Assembly: GCF_001404515.1 (NCBI RefSeq)
Contig: NZ_CXWE01000001.1
Coordinates: 806,001-870,000 of the forward strand
Length of the DNA: 64,000 nucleotides
DNA from: Roseibium album
GTDB lineage: Bacteria; Pseudomonadota; Alphaproteobacteria; Rhizobiales; Stappiaceae
Reading direction: 5' to 3'
The notes below the pieces were generated by a model. The model saw only the letters and a program-made list of their open reading frames with translations, had not been told where the DNA came from and did no database searches. This document shows, in pieces, positions 35,011-50,000 of this stretch (position 1 is its first letter; the number at the start of each line of letters is the position of its first letter). The position numbers and the translations under genes are program-made.

Positions 35011-38000
35011 GCCCTGGCCCCAGCGACACGCGGACCCGAATGGCTCAGCTTCTGGACAAGGAGCTGGTCGAGCGGGCACATGTGCGCCTGGCTGCACAGG
35101 ATGCCACCCGGTTGGCACATGCTGTCGCAACACCCCGGGAGGTGGTTGCCGCATCCGACCTCCTCTCTGCCGATGTCTGCAAGATCGCAGCCGCAGCCTT
35201 GCGCATTCCGGAAAACAAACTCGATCCTCAGGAAAACCTGGCCAATTTCGGTGTTGATTCCATTGCGATCACCGAAATCATGGCGCAGATCTCGAAACAC
35301 TTCGCAATTTCCGTAGCTCCAACCACATTCTTTGAGGCCAAAAACCTCGATGACCTCGGCGCGATCCTGATGGACCGGTATGGTTCACCGATCGAGAAAC
35401 ACTACGCCGCATCGATCATGGAAAACACTCCGATCGCGAATTCTGCCAATCGACGGCACGAGCGCGGCAGTGAACCTGCCGGCCAGGCGGACACAGCTGA
35501 CACTCACGAGGGCGAAACCGGAGCCGAAAGCCGATGGATGCGCAGATATCGCGCGGTGTTCAAACCGGCAAAACCGCATGATGCCAAACCCAGCGGGACG
35601 GCAACAACTCATGCGGAGCAAAGCATCCCTCACGTGAAACCATCGGAGCAAGAAGCGGGCGCTGTCCCGATTGCCATTCTGTCGATGGAAGGCATGTTTC
35701 CTCAAAGCCCGGATTTGCAGGCATTCGAAAGTCATCTGGCAGCTGGCGATGACTGTATGGAGGAGGTGCCGGCAGAACGCTGGGACTGGAGGAGTGTATT
35801 CGGGGATCCCAAGAAGGGTGCCTTCACCGATGTAAAATTCGGTGGCTTCATTCCCCAGGCCGATCACTTCGACGCGGGGTTTTTCAGCATCTCACCGCGC
35901 GAAGCAGAGTTGATGGACCCGCAACACCGGCTGTTCATGGAATGTGTGTGGAGCCTGATAGAGAGGGGCGGATATGCTCCAGGGTCGCTTGCAGGCCGAA
36001 AGATAGGCCTCTTTTTGGGCATCAACCTGCTCGACTACACCAATATGGTCAATCGCGCGGGAATAATGGACGCCCAGCAGCTTACGGGGCTCGGTCATGC
36101 GTTTTGCCCGAACCGGCTGTCCTTCCTGTTGGATATCCATGGGCCGAGCGAAGTGGTGGATACGGCGTGTTCAAGCTCTCTCGTCGCGGTACACCGGGCC
36201 GTAAGCTGCATTCGCTTTGAAGGCTGCGAAATGGCGATTGCCGGAGGGTCGAACCTGCTGTTGTCACCGATGCAGCACATCATGTTTTCCAAGGTGGGAA
36301 TGATCACGCAGGACGGCCGCTGCAAAGCCTTTTCCCGGGACGCGGATGGGTATGCCCGGTCCGATGGTGTTGGGGCCGTGCTACTGAAACGGCTCGACCT
36401 GGCCGAACGAGACGGCGATCCGATCCTGGGTGTCATTCGGGGATCTGCTGAACACCATGGTGGCAGCGCAACGTCCTTGACTGCACCGAATCCGAAAGCG
36501 CAGGCCCGTTTGATCGTCGAGGCGCACAAACAGGCCGGTGTCGATCCACGCACAATTGGCCTGATCGAATGTCACGGCACCGGAACGCCTCTCGGAGATC
36601 CTGTTGAAACCGAGGGGCTGAAACTTGCCTTCAAGGAACTTTATGAAAACTGGGGCCTGGACCCTCCGGCGCAGGCGTCCATTGGACTTGGGTCGGTCAA
36701 ATCGAATATCGGGCACACGGAAACAGCGGCTGGTGTCGCAGGTCTGATCAAGGTGCTGCTTGCGATGAAAGGCGGGACGCTTTTCAAGACGATCCACGCC
36801 GGTACTCCCAATCCCTTGCTGGACCTTGATGGCAGCCCGTTCTACCTGCTGCAGGAAGCCTCTGACTGGAAACGTCTTGATCTTGATGGCAAGACACAGC
36901 CCTTGCGAGCGGGTGTCAGCTCGTTTGGCGCAGGCGGGGCCAATGTCCATCTGGTCGTTGAGGAGTACCGCCGCCCTGCCGGAAATGCATGGCACGAGGT
37001 TGAAACACCTCTTGTTGTTCCGCTTTCCGCGAAAACCGAAGCAGCGCTTGAAGCAGGGATCGCAAGATTGTGTGCGGTCGCAAGACAGGCGGATCTGCGT
37101 GAGCTTGCCTACACCCTGCAGGCCGGCCGGGACGCAATGCGGTGCCGCGCGGTATTCCTTGCAACAAGCAGCGAGGACCTTGCGCGGAAACTGGAAGTGT
37201 ATCTTGGCGGCGATGCAACAGCCGCTATCACCGGAAGGGTTCCGGGCGGGCGGCGCGGCAAAGCCGATCCTTTAAATCCTTCAAAAAGAAGCGCGGAAAT
37301 CATCGCCCGGCATTGGGCTGAGGGCGGCGACGTCGAATGGGCGCGTCTTTATGGGAAAGAGAGACCGCGCCGCGTATCGCTTCCGGCCTATGCGTTCCAA
37401 CGCAAACGGTATTGGTTGCCACTTGAAGAGGCAAACCCGCGGCATGAAAATGGCCCGCTCTCGCCACAGCCGGGGGAGGTGGGGCAGTTTGCTCTGGTTC
37501 TGACCGGCCAGGAAGTGTTCCTCGCTGATCACAAGGTCGCCGGCAAACCGGTTCTGCCCGGTGTTGCCTACCTGGAACTAGTGCGCTCGGCTGCCGTTCA
37601 AAACGGTCTGAAAAACCCGCTTCTCCGGCAGATCGTCTGGCTGGCACCGCTTCGGGTAGAAGGACATGCCGAACTGTTTTGCAATTTCGCTGCGGCAGAA
37701 AATGGCGGCTTCAGGGTCGAAGTTTCCAGTTTGGCAGATACTGGTGAACGCCAACTGCATGCCCAATTGCACGTAAGTGAAGCAGGTTCTTGTGTCGAAA
37801 GATCCATAAACCTCGAGGCTTTGAAGCAATCCAGCGGTCAATATCTGACCCACGACGAGGTCTATGCCGCTTTCGATGGGATTGGTCTGGCCTATGGGGC
37901 CGGCCACCGTGTGATCAACCGCTTGACGATAAACGAACGGAACCAGATAGACTCATCGGTTTTTGCCGAAATCGAACTGCCTCAACACCTGAATGTTTCA

Positions 38001-41000
38001 CTTGGTAATTTTGTTTTTCATCCAAGTCTTGTGGACGGGGCGCTTCAGTCGGCGATCGGAGTTGGCTGGAATGATCAGGGGCCGGAAACCGCTTTACCCT
38101 TCTCACTGGACAGTGCGGAAACGTTCGGTCCTTGTGAGCCGAAGATGTGGGTCAGTGTCCGGACAATCGGGGGTCGGGAAGCTGCTCGCCCGAAGATGGA
38201 TGTCGATCTTGTCGCCGGTGACGGCAGCGTGCGCGTTGCCCTGAAGGGATTTGCGACCAGGGCTCTCAATGTTCCGAAGAAGAATGAATGTCTCCGTTTT
38301 GAGCCACGGCAGCGTCCGCTCCCGACAACCACCGGCGTTGAGGAACGCCTGCGCAGGGTCGTTCTTATCGTCGGGTCATCGAAGATATCAGGCATGTTGG
38401 CTGACAGATCGCCGGAATGGGACGTGCGTTTGCTCGATGACGACCCGGCTGCGCGTTTGGATGAGCGGTATCGCATGCTCGCACGCCAAATTCTCGAAAT
38501 TGCAAAGGGAGAGCTTTCCAGCGGTGAAGTTCTGATCCAGTTGATCCTGGAAGCTGCGGAAGACCAAACCGCATTGGCAGGGCTGGCTTCCATGTTCCGC
38601 AGCATTCGCCGCGAACACCGTTCGATAGGCGGTCAGGTTCTCTTGCTGTCTGAAAGGCCTTCTCCTGAGAACCTCCAGGCTGTGCTGACCGGGCATCCTG
38701 TGGCCCCGGCAGGTGCTGTCCTCAGGCTTCAAAGTGGTGCGCTTACCGAAGAAATTTGGGAAGAAGTGCCGGCATCGCCCACACCTGAAGACGTTCCCTG
38801 GCGGACGGGCGGTGTCTATTTCATCACCGGTGGAACCGGTGCGCTGGGACAAGGTCTTGCCCGGGAGATTTTCACGCACGTCACCGATTGCACTGTCGTG
38901 CTGGCGAGCCGGAGCGATCCCGATGCAGCGCTCGCCGACTGGATCAGAAAGACCTCCGGCCTTCATCACCTGACGGTTGATATGTCGGATCAAGAAGCGG
39001 TCATGCGCTCTGTGGCAGACTTACGCCGCAAATACGGACAGTTGAACGGCGTCATACATATGGCCGGTGTCATCGCCGATGGGGTGTTTTCTCAAAAAAC
39101 ACCAGAACAGCTGGACTGTGTTCTAGCGCCGAAGGTGTCCGGAGCAATCGCCCTGGACCACGCCCTTGGAACCGAGCCGCTTGATTTTTTTGCGCTCTAT
39201 TCTTCGATATCAGGAGTTGTTGGAAATCCCGGGCAAGTGGACTACTGCGCGGCCAATGGATTTATCGACGGTTTTGCGCACGAACGCGAAAGCCGCCGCT
39301 TGAGAGGAGAATGCCAGGGTCGCACGGTGTCGATTGCCTGGCCGCTTTGGCGCGATGGCGGCATGACTTTGTCGAAGGTGCAAGAAGATCTTATGCGCCG
39401 AACGACGGGTCTTGCCTCGCTTGAGACCCAAAATGGGTTGAAGGCGCTCTACGAAGCGCTCGCTGGCACTGCATCCCGCGTCATGTTTGCTACTGGCAAG
39501 GCTGATCGCATCCGCCGTTTTGTCGAAGAGGTTTTCAAACCGGAAACAGAAATTCAGCAACCGCCGATTCTACCTGTCGACACCGAATTGTCCAAGAAAT
39601 CGGCTGACCCCGCAATTTTGCACCGGCGGCTTCTGGAAAGCTTGACGGAAATCGCCAGCGAGCAGTTGAAGGTCCAGCCGGAAGATCTCGATCCGGACGA
39701 AGAATTGACGGAATACGGTTTCGATTCCATCGGGTTCACCCAGTTTGCCAATCGCCTGAACGAACACTTTGACCTCGAGCTGACGCCAACACTGTTTTTC
39801 GAGTTTCCGACGTTGGCGGGACTTGCAGCGCATCTGTGTGATGAGAAACGCAGTCGCATCCCAGTTGCTCCTGGCATGGGCACGTCGGGGTCTGAAAATG
39901 ATGCACGAAATTCGGGCTTCGAAATTCCCGGTGATCCGACAGAGCCTGCGAAGTATCTGGCACCCTCAGTCCCCGCTGCCGCGGTGATCAATGAGCGCCC
40001 GGACCGTCAGGATGACGCGGTAGCCATCATCGGCATGAGTGGCCAGTTCCCGGGCGCCACGGATGTGGAGGCTTTCTGGCAACTTCTGAAAGAGGGAAGG
40101 GATGCGATTTCGGAGGTTCCGCAAGACCGTTGGGACTGGCGGGACTATTGGGGGGATCCGCTGACGGAATCTGGCAAGGGGAACGTCAAGTGGGGTGGCT
40201 TTCTCGAGGGCATCGGAGAGTTCGATGCCGCTTTTTTCGGTGTCACACCACCGGAAGCGCGGATGATGGATCCACAACACCGCCTGCTGCTCACGCAGGC
40301 GTGGCGGGTCATGGAAGATGCAGGATATGCTCCCTCGTCTCTCGCTGGTTCCGATACCGGTGTATTCGTCGGGACTGCTGACACAGGCTACAGTCGGCTG
40401 GTCGCGGAGGCGGGCATTCAGGTCGAAGGTTATTCCATGACCGGATTGGCACCGTCTCTCGGACCGAACCGGATCAGTTACTTCTACGATTTTCATGGAC
40501 CAAGCATTGCGGTTGAAACCGCGTGCTCAAGCGCCCTGATCGCAGTGCACCGGGGCGTTGAGGCCATACGCTCGGGTCATTGCCTGCACGCGATCGCCGG
40601 CGGTGTGAACACGTTGCTTCTTCCCGAAGCCTTCGTCGGATTTGCCAAGGCAGGCATGTTGTCGCCCGAGGGGCGATGCAAGCCGTTTTCCTCCCGGGCA
40701 GACGGATACGCCAGGGGAGAGGGGATCGGGCTTGTAATGCTGAAATCCCTGGCGGCTGCCGAGCGGGATGGTGACCGTATTCTGGCGGTTGTCCGGGCGA
40801 GCGCGGAAAACCATGGTGGCCATGCTGCCTCCCTGACGGCACCCAATCCCAAAGCGCAGGCAGATCTCATCCGGACCGCATATAGACGCTCAGGAATTGA
40901 TCCGAGAACCGTTGGCTATGTCGAGGCACATGGCACGGGAACGCCGCTTGGAGATCCCATTGAAATAGAAGCCCTGACGGCAGCTTTTTCCGACCTTTCC

Positions 41001-44000
41001 CAAGAAGCCGAAGCTGTATACGGGGCTGCCCCAAGCCAACATTGCGCAATAGGTTCCGTCAAATCAAACATCGGCCATCTGGAACTTGCCGCCGGCATTG
41101 CCGGTTTGATCAAGGTACTGCTGCAACTTCGTCACGGCGAAATCGTCAAGTCTTTGAATTGCGGTGATCCCAACCCGTATTTGAAACTTGAAGGGGGTCC
41201 GTTTCATCTGGCAGATCGCGCCGAAATCTGGAAGCCCGGTTTCACGGACAAGGGCGAAAATCTCCCGCGGCGGGCGGGTGTCAGCAGTTTCGGGTTCGGC
41301 GGAACGAATGCGCATGTCGTTCTTGAAGAATACCAACCTGCCATCTCGCCACCATCAGACTATAGAGTTGACGAACCTGAGCTGATCATCCTGTCGGCCA
41401 GGACAGAAGCCCAGTTGAAGGAAACCGTAGAACGGTTCATCCAGTTCCTGTCTTCTGGCAAAAACATACCTGAGCTTTCCGATATTGCCTTCACGCTTCA
41501 GCAGGCCCGGGAAGCCATGGAATTCCGCCTCGGCTTCCTGGCGGGCAGTCATTCAGTCCTTCTGGAGAGGTTGCAGGCTTTCGTCGACGGGCGCAATACC
41601 GGAAAGCTTCATGCCGGGAACCTGAAGTCCGGCCGCAAGAGAACTTCGGTTCTGGAAAACGACGGCCCGCTGCGGGAGGCGGCGGCCGGGCTTGCCACGA
41701 GGGGTCGCGCGGATGATCTCCTGGCGCTTTGGGTCGATGGATTTGGTGTCGATTGGGCTACTGTTCGCAGAGGACGCCCAGGTGCCCGGGTGGCACTGCC
41801 GGGGTACCCTTTTTCCAGGACCCGCTATTGGATTGGTGAAACGCCGGGCCGTCAAAAGGCCTCCCTGCCGCACACTGCCTTCACTCATGCCATGGACGGC
41901 TCGGAAAGCTACCTGCGCGATCATCAGGTCCATGGGTCCAAGATTTTGCCCGGTGTTTTTTCGCTCGAGCTTTTGAGCCGGTGTTTGGCAAGCTCACCAC
42001 GAGATGCAACAGCCTTTGAGCTGACAGGCCATACCTGGGTCGGAAGTGTCCCGGTGACCACGGGCGAGGTGGAGCTTGAAGTGTCGCTGCCGGATGGCCC
42101 GGTTGAGAACGCGCGTTATGTCATATCGGCGAAATCCGCCGACGGGGTGCAGCGGCATGCTGAAGGAGTTCTTCGCAAGCTGCTGTCCGTTTCCAGTCCG
42201 GCTCTGGACCTGCCTGCAGCACGAAGCATCGCGGCGGAGCCGGTTGATGTCGCTGAACTGTACCGGCAGTTTGAAGACCTTGGTCTGAACTATGGTCCCG
42301 CACACCGCGGGCTCAACCGGATTTGGCGCGGTGAAGACACGGCGGTCGCGCGCCTGGAACTGCCCAGGGAATCGGATACCGGCTTTGCCTTGCATCCTTC
42401 CATGCTTGACGGGGCTCTGCAGACCGTTCTTGCGCTGCAAGCAGATGCTTCAGGCAGCAATGAGCTTGCGCTGCCCTATTCCGTCCGGAGCACGAAAGTC
42501 TACGGTCCGACACACCCGGAGATGTGGGCCGTTGTTCGGAAACGAGATGCTTCTTTCGATATCAGCCTCTGCGATGATCTGGGCAATATCAAAGTCATTT
42601 TCGAAGGTTTTGTGACGCGTAGTCCGGCTTCCGCCGGTTCCAAGGAAGGTGCTGACACCGTGTTCGGCGAACCCGCGCAAGAGGCCGGCCGTCAGAAGCA
42701 GACGCTTGAAATCGTCACAAATATTGCCGCAAGAACGTTGGAGGTGGAACCGTCATCGCTGGATGTCGATACGGAGCTTGGCGACTTTGGTTTCGATTCC
42801 GTCAGCATGACTGGTTTTGCAACGCAAATTAACGCTGATCTCGGCCTTGAACTCACTCCGGCGGACTTTTTCGAATTCGCAACCCTTGCCAGATTGGCAG
42901 ATCATATCTGTGACGGCCTCACCGATGAGCAGCTTGGTATGTCGCGACCAGGTCAGCAAGAAGGGGCCGTTGCATCAGTACCCGGCAAGGCAAAGAAGTC
43001 CGGTGACGACGCATCCAAGGCGGCGCAAGTTTCATCCCTTCAGGCCGCTGATGACCCGATCGTGGTCGTTGGCCAAAGCTGCTGCTTCCCGATGGCTGAG
43101 GATGGTGATGCATTCTGGTCCAATCTTGTTGCCGGACGCGACTGCATATCGAGAATTCCAGCCGATCGCTGGTCGTGGCAGGCAGTCGATGGGAATCCGA
43201 GAGAAGAGCCGGGAAAAACCAATATTCATTGGGGCGGTTTCATCGATGGTGTTTACGAATTCGATCCGCTCTTTTTCGGTATTTCGCCACGCGAAGCCAA
43301 GTTGATGGATCCACAGCAGCGTCTGATGATGACGCATGCCTGGAAGGCGATTGAGGATGCAGGCCATTCGCCGCGCGGCCTTGCCGGGAAGAAAGTCGGG
43401 GTTTTTGTCGGCACTTCGTCCAGTGGCTACCGTGGTCAGATCGGTAGCGACGCGGGAGGCGAGGGATACGTCGCGACCGGCTCTGTGCCGTCCGTCGGTC
43501 CCAACCGGATCAGTTATTTTCTGGATTTGCACGGGCCGAGTGAACCCGTCGAGACAGCGTGTTCCAGTTCGCTCGTCGCACTGCACCGCGCGGTTCAGGC
43601 AATCAAGGCTGGTGATTGTGATATGGCGCTTGTCGGCGGGGTGAATACCATCCTCACACCGGAAGCTCATATCAACTTTGCCCGCGCTGGTATGTTGTCC
43701 GAGAACGGCCGTTGCAAGACTTTTTCTGCGGACGCAGATGGCTATGTCCGCGGCGAAGGCGTGGGCATGCTGTTTGTCCGCCGCTTGTCGGATGCTGAAC
43801 GCGATCGTGATCCGATCTTGGCCATTATCCGGGGAACAGCGATCAATCATGGCGGCCATGCCAATTCTCTGACAGCACCGAACACAAGTGCTCAGGCCGA
43901 CCTTCTGACGGCCGCCTATGAAAACGCTGGGGTGGATCCGCGAACTGTTGGCTATGTCGAAGCACATGGAACCGGAACCGCGCTTGGTGACCCGGTAGAA

Positions 44001-47000
44001 GTCAACGCTCTGAAGTCCGCATTCCGGTCACCATCGGGACAAACGGAAATGCGGAATACCGGCCTCTGTGGGTTGGGGTCGGTCAAGACGAATATCGGCC
44101 ATCTTGAGCTTGCGGCCGGGGTTGCCGGCGTGATCAAGGTGCTCAAGCAGATGGAGCACAGGACGCTGGCTCCTAGCCTGAACTGCAAGGAAATCAATCC
44201 CTACATCGATCTCGATGGCACTCCGTTCCGTGTCGTTCGAGCACGGGAAGAATGGACGCCACTTCCCGACGAGAGCGGTATCGAACAGCCGCTGCGTGCA
44301 GGCGTCAGCAGTTTTGGCTTTGGCGGCGTCAATGCCCATGCGATTCTGGAGGAGTACCGTCCTGCGGAAAATCGGCATCCTCTTCATCCAGAAAACGTCC
44401 CGTCGCAAATTATTGTGCTGTCGGCAAGAGATAAAACCCGGTTGAACGAAAGTGCGCAAGCTCTGTTGAGGCACCTTGATACCGGGCAAGTTCCTGATGA
44501 TTGCCTTGCGGATCTCGCCTACACCTTGCAGGTCGGCCGGGCTGATATGGCAGTGCGTCTGGCAATTGTCTGCAGGCATTTGGATGATCTCCGGACGGAC
44601 CTGTTGCGGTATCTGCGGGGTGAGGCAGCGGAAACAGTGTTCGCCGGTCCTGATAACTGGAGCCCGCCTCAAGGCGTTTTGCTTAGGCCTGGTGCCCACC
44701 CGGACGAAATTGCCCGGCACTGGATAGATGGTGGAGAAATAAACTGGAAGATCGTCAATCCCGGTTCACACCGACGGTTGAGATTGCCGACTTATTCCTT
44801 CGCCCGGGACATATTCCGGATCGAGACGGACAGCGCGGACGGTGATGGCCAGACCGGGAATGCCGATGCATCTGCCGCCAATATTGTCGAGGCAGATGCG
44901 TTTTACCTCAAGGATCATGTCGTGCGAGGCAACCGCATCTTGCCTGGAGCGATGAGTCTCGAGATTACCTGTCAGGCCGCGCTGGCAGCACCGGGTATTG
45001 CCCAAATACCGTTCGCTCTGACGGACGTGACGTGGCGTCGGCCGGTTGAACTCAACGCGGGTCAGAAAGCGCTCAAGGTCCTGTTTGGAGATCAGGAAAC
45101 CGCGTCAGTGCCATTCAAGCTTGTGCCGGAAACCGGAGAGCCGGTCCCATATGTCACGGGTAAGGTCTCCGCTCTGCCGGCTGCCATCCAGCCTTCATCA
45201 GTTGACCTGAACAGTCTTCACGAGATTTGCCGGACAGCGCATGACCCGGATTGGCTTTATGCCTGTTACTCGGCTCTTGGTATCGATTATGGCCCCTCGC
45301 TCCGCGCGATTACGGAGTTGAGTACGGGAGGCAACGGCGTCCTTGTCCGGTTGCGTGTGCCGCGTGTGATCGCGGATCAGGAAGGTGATTTCCTGCTGCA
45401 CCCCAGCATCCTCGATGCTGCTTTTCAGGCTGTTCTTGTCGCCTTTGCCAGTGATGGTGACGCGGGGCTCGCTCTGCCCTTCGCGATCGATAGATTGACG
45501 GTTTACGGCCCGACGGTTCCGGACATGTGGGCGCATCTGTCAGTTTTGCCGGCAGCAAGCGGCATTCGAAAACTGAACATTGATCTGCTCGGCGAGACGG
45601 GCAAAATCTGTGTCCGACTTGAGGGTTTTTCGCTGAAGGAGCTGAAGGCTCCAGTCACGGAACGGCCATCTGCTGTTGCTCAAGCGACCGGGTCTGGCGC
45701 ACCGGCAGGGATTGCTGCCGGGCAGTATTTTGCCGAATTGATCGCACGGGAAACAGAAGTTGAAATCTCGCTGATCTCATTGTCAGCACCTCTTGAGGAT
45801 TACGGCATCGACTCGGTGCTGATTATGCGCCTGACGGACCTTCTGGAGCGCGATTTCGGGAAACTGCCCAAAACATTGTTCTTTGAGCACCAGTCTCTGG
45901 AAGAGTTGATCGGATACTTTCAGGAACATCACGGGCAACGGCTTGCGGAGATGTTTGGCGGAGAAGGGAACCAGCGGGATTTCGTCGCTTCGACACCTGC
46001 GCTCCAGAACGTGGCGCCCACGGGTGAGCGCTCCAACGACGCGATCGCGATAATTGGGCTCTCCGGCCGGTATCCGGGTGCCCGAACACCACAGGAGTTC
46101 TGGCAAAACCTTGCGGCGGGGCGTGATTGTATCACCGAGATTCCCGAAAACCGTTGGGATCACTCCGACCACTATGACCCCGAGCGAAAACCAGGGAAAA
46201 CCACAAGCAGGTGGGGCGGTTTTATCGAGGGACATGATCGTTTCGATCCGATGTTTTTCAACATCGCTCCGCGCGAAGCGCAATTTATGGATCCCCAGGA
46301 GCGGCTGTTTCTTCAATGTGCCTGGGAAACACTTGAGGATGCGGGCTATACGCGGGCGTCTCTCACCGGCCATGCAAACGGCCATGCAAACGGTCTGGCA
46401 GGCGCCGATGCCGGCGTTTTTGTCGGGGTCATGTGGGAGGAGTATCAGCTCTATGGCCGCGACATGGCCGCTGCCGGGCATCCGGTTGCACTGTCAGGCA
46501 ACCCGGCTTCCATCGCAAACCGTGTCTCCTATTTTCTGAATTTCAACGGGCCAAGCCTTGCGCTCGACACCATGTGCTCGTCGTCCCTGACGGCTATCCA
46601 TCTGGCCTGCGAAAGCTTGCGGTCTGGCGGATGCTCCGTGGCTCTTGCGGGCGGGGTCAATCTGACAACCCATCCCAACAAGTACCTCGCACTGGCACAG
46701 GGACGTTTTCTGTCCAGCGAAGGTCGATGCGAAAGCTTCGGTGAGGGCGGTGACGGCTATGTCCCCGCAGAAGGCGTTGGAGCTGTCTTGCTCAAACCGC
46801 TGAGCCGGGCGGAAGCCGATGGTGATCGGATCTACAGTGTTATCTTAGGGTCAGCGCTCAACCATGGCGGCAAGACCAACGGCTATACCGTGCCCAATCT
46901 GTCCGCCCAGTCGGCCGTCATTCAAAAGGCGCTGTCGAATGCCGGCATAACCGCGCAAGAAGTCAGCTTCGTCGAGGCCCACGGCACTGGCACCAGTCTC

Positions 47001-50000
47001 GGCGATCCGATAGAAATAGAAGCTCTGACCCGCGTTTTTGGCGGGGTTTCGGACCGCTCCCGCCGATGTGCTATCGGCTCCGTGAAATCCAATATCGGAC
47101 ATGCGGAAAGCGCGGCGGGAATTGCAGGTCTAACCAAAGTGCTGCTGCAGTTTGAACACAAGCAGATCGTGCCGTCGTTGCACTCGGACCGTCTCAATCC
47201 TCATATAGATTTTGATGCCTCGCCCTTTCAAGTCCAGCAAAAGCTTGCAACCTGGGAAACAGACTGGAATGAAGGAACTGCCCAGGCCAGGATCGCCAGT
47301 CTTTCCTCCTTTGGGGCCGGAGGTTCGAACGCCCATTTCGTGGTAGCGGAGTATGAGAAGGAAACGGAGCCCGTTTCGCCAATTGGTCCTGCGGTCTATC
47401 CGTTTTCTGCCCGGGACGCGGAACGTCTGTCCGTCCTTCTCTCCAGATTTCGAAACCACCTGAAACAGCTCGAAGACAAAGACATGCCGTCTGTGGCCTA
47501 TACGCTGCAGGAGGGGCGGGAAACTTTTGAGCAGCGTCTGGCGATTGTCGCCGATGATAGGGCTGATCTGGTGAACAAGCTGGATTGCTATCTGGCGGAC
47601 GCTCCTGCGATCGAGGGAATTTTTCACAACGGCGCAAAGCGCCAAACGCGCGAAGGTGTTCCCCCAAATCGGTATTCCGAAACAGCTGACCGGTGGGTGC
47701 GTTTTGGTGATGTCGATTGGGCTGCGTTGAGGGTGGACCGGGACCCGTTGCCAATCAGTCTTCCGACCTACCCGTTTGCGGAAGACTATTGCTGGCTGCC
47801 CGATGCGGCGCCTCAAACCTTGACCCCGTCCGGACCGTCGAAACACCGGGAAATGCTGCCGTTGTTATTTGAACCGGTTTGGGCTGAGATCCCGCGTCCC
47901 TCCGGAAGGAATGCCTCCGTTCAAAACCGCTACTGTGTGCTGTGCGGGGTGAGAACTTCCCACCCGTTGTTGGCTGATGAGCTGGAGCGGCGTGGTGTCA
48001 CGGTTCTTAGCCTCGTAACCGAGGAGGCTGAGCCGCATGCGGTATTTGAATCCTGCGCGCTGCAGCTATTCACGTTTTTAAAGACACTGTCGGGAGGGCC
48101 GCTAAAGGCCACTCTTCAAGTCGTGGTGCCGACGGACAGGCATGGCAGTTTGTTGGAAGGCTTGTCCGGTTTACTGCGCTCCGCCGCTCTGGAAAACAAG
48201 AAATGGTCCTGTCAACTTGTCGGCACAGATACGTCTGCGGGCAATTTTGCGGACTGCTTGGAAGCTGATGCGCATACCGCCGGAACACAGTGTGAAATTC
48301 GGTATTTGTCAGGTTTGCGTTTCGTCCGCTCCTGGAATGAAATTCAGCCTGAAAGGACTGATGAGACCAGACCATGGAAAGACCGGGGCGTGTATCTGCT
48401 GACCGGTGGCGCAGGTGGTGTGGGTCTTCACATTGCCCGCGCAATTGCAGATGGGACCAAAGAACCGATCCTGTGGCTGACGGGGCGCTCCGCCCCTGAC
48501 CAGGTGATCGAACAGCAGGTGCGCGATCTGGAAATGACGGGAGCGACAGTCCGTTACCGTCCGGTCGATATCACTGACAAGGCAGCGGTTTCGGCTCTGC
48601 TGGACGAAATTCGGAAATCCGATGGTGATCTGACCGGTGTTTTCCACGGAGCCGGGGTTACGAAGGACGGCTTACTGAGCCGGAAGACAGAGACCACATT
48701 CAAAAGCGTTCTTGCTCCAAAAGTTGCCGGAGCAACAGTGCTCGACGAAGCTATCGGTTCCATGCCAATCGAGTTTTTTGTGTTGCTGTCCTCCGCGACC
48801 GGCGCTCTTGGAAATCCCGGACAGACCGATTATGGCACGGCCAACGCGTTCCTTGATCGCTTTGCAGCCTGGCGCAATGTACAAGCGGAGGCGGGCTTGC
48901 GCCGGGGTCGGTCAGTTTCCATAGATTGGCCTTACTGGCGCGATGGCGGCATGCAGATGGACGCCAACACAATCCGGCTCATGGATCGCAGCGCCGGAGT
49001 CCAGCCATTGGAAACGGGACCGGCAATAGCGGCGCTCGATGTGATCGTGGCCTCTGTTGAACGGGAACAGGTTCTGGTTCTTGAAGGCGATCATGCCCGG
49101 TTGCGCGAGATGATGAGACCCGGAGACGGGTCATCCTCCGAGAAACCGGAAAGCACCATCTCAAAAGCAACAATGACCGGAACTTCCGCAAACGAAGCGG
49201 GAGCTTTCCGACGCATGGCAATTGTTGCTGCGATCAAGACAGCTTTTTCCAAGTGTCTCGGTATCCCGGAAGATCGGTTGGACGAGGAGAGCACAATCGA
49301 CCGGTTCGGTGTGGACTCCGTGTCCGCGCTGGAGATCGTCGAGGCCATGGAGCGTGATTTTGGCCCGCTGTCGCAGACCATTCTGTTTGAGTTTCAAACC
49401 ATCGGCCGTCTGGCAGACGAACTTCTCGGGCGAGGGGGAACCGCATTTGACGGAACGTCGGACAGCGCTGAGCTGTTGGCACCGCCGTTGAGAGAAAGCG
49501 CTTCTGAACGGGATGGTTCACTCAGGGATCGGGAGATCGCGATCATCGCGGTCGCCGGGCGTTTTCCGGGTGCGGAGACGATTGAGGGTTTCGCAGACCT
49601 TTTGCGCGAAGGCCGTGATTGTGTGACAGAGATCCCGGAGGACCGCGCATATCTTTTGAAACGATATTCTTCGTCCAAAGGAGAACCGGGCACCAGCTAT
49701 TGCAAATGGGGAGCCTTCCTGGAAGGTGTCGACTGTTTCGATGCCGATTTCTTCGGTTATTCACCCCGCGCGGCGGATCTTGCGGATCCGCAAGAACGGC
49801 TGTTTCTGGAAACAGCCTGGCATCTTTTTGAGCGCGCTGGCCATACCCGGCCGCATCTGGCCGAACACTATGACAAGCGCGTCGGCGTTTTTGTCGGAGC
49901 CATGTACAACCAGTATCCGGGCCTGGCCGTCGAGGAAGATGCCAAGGCCTTGCTGGCTTTGAACTCATATTCGGCGATCGCAAATAGGGTCTCTTTCTTT

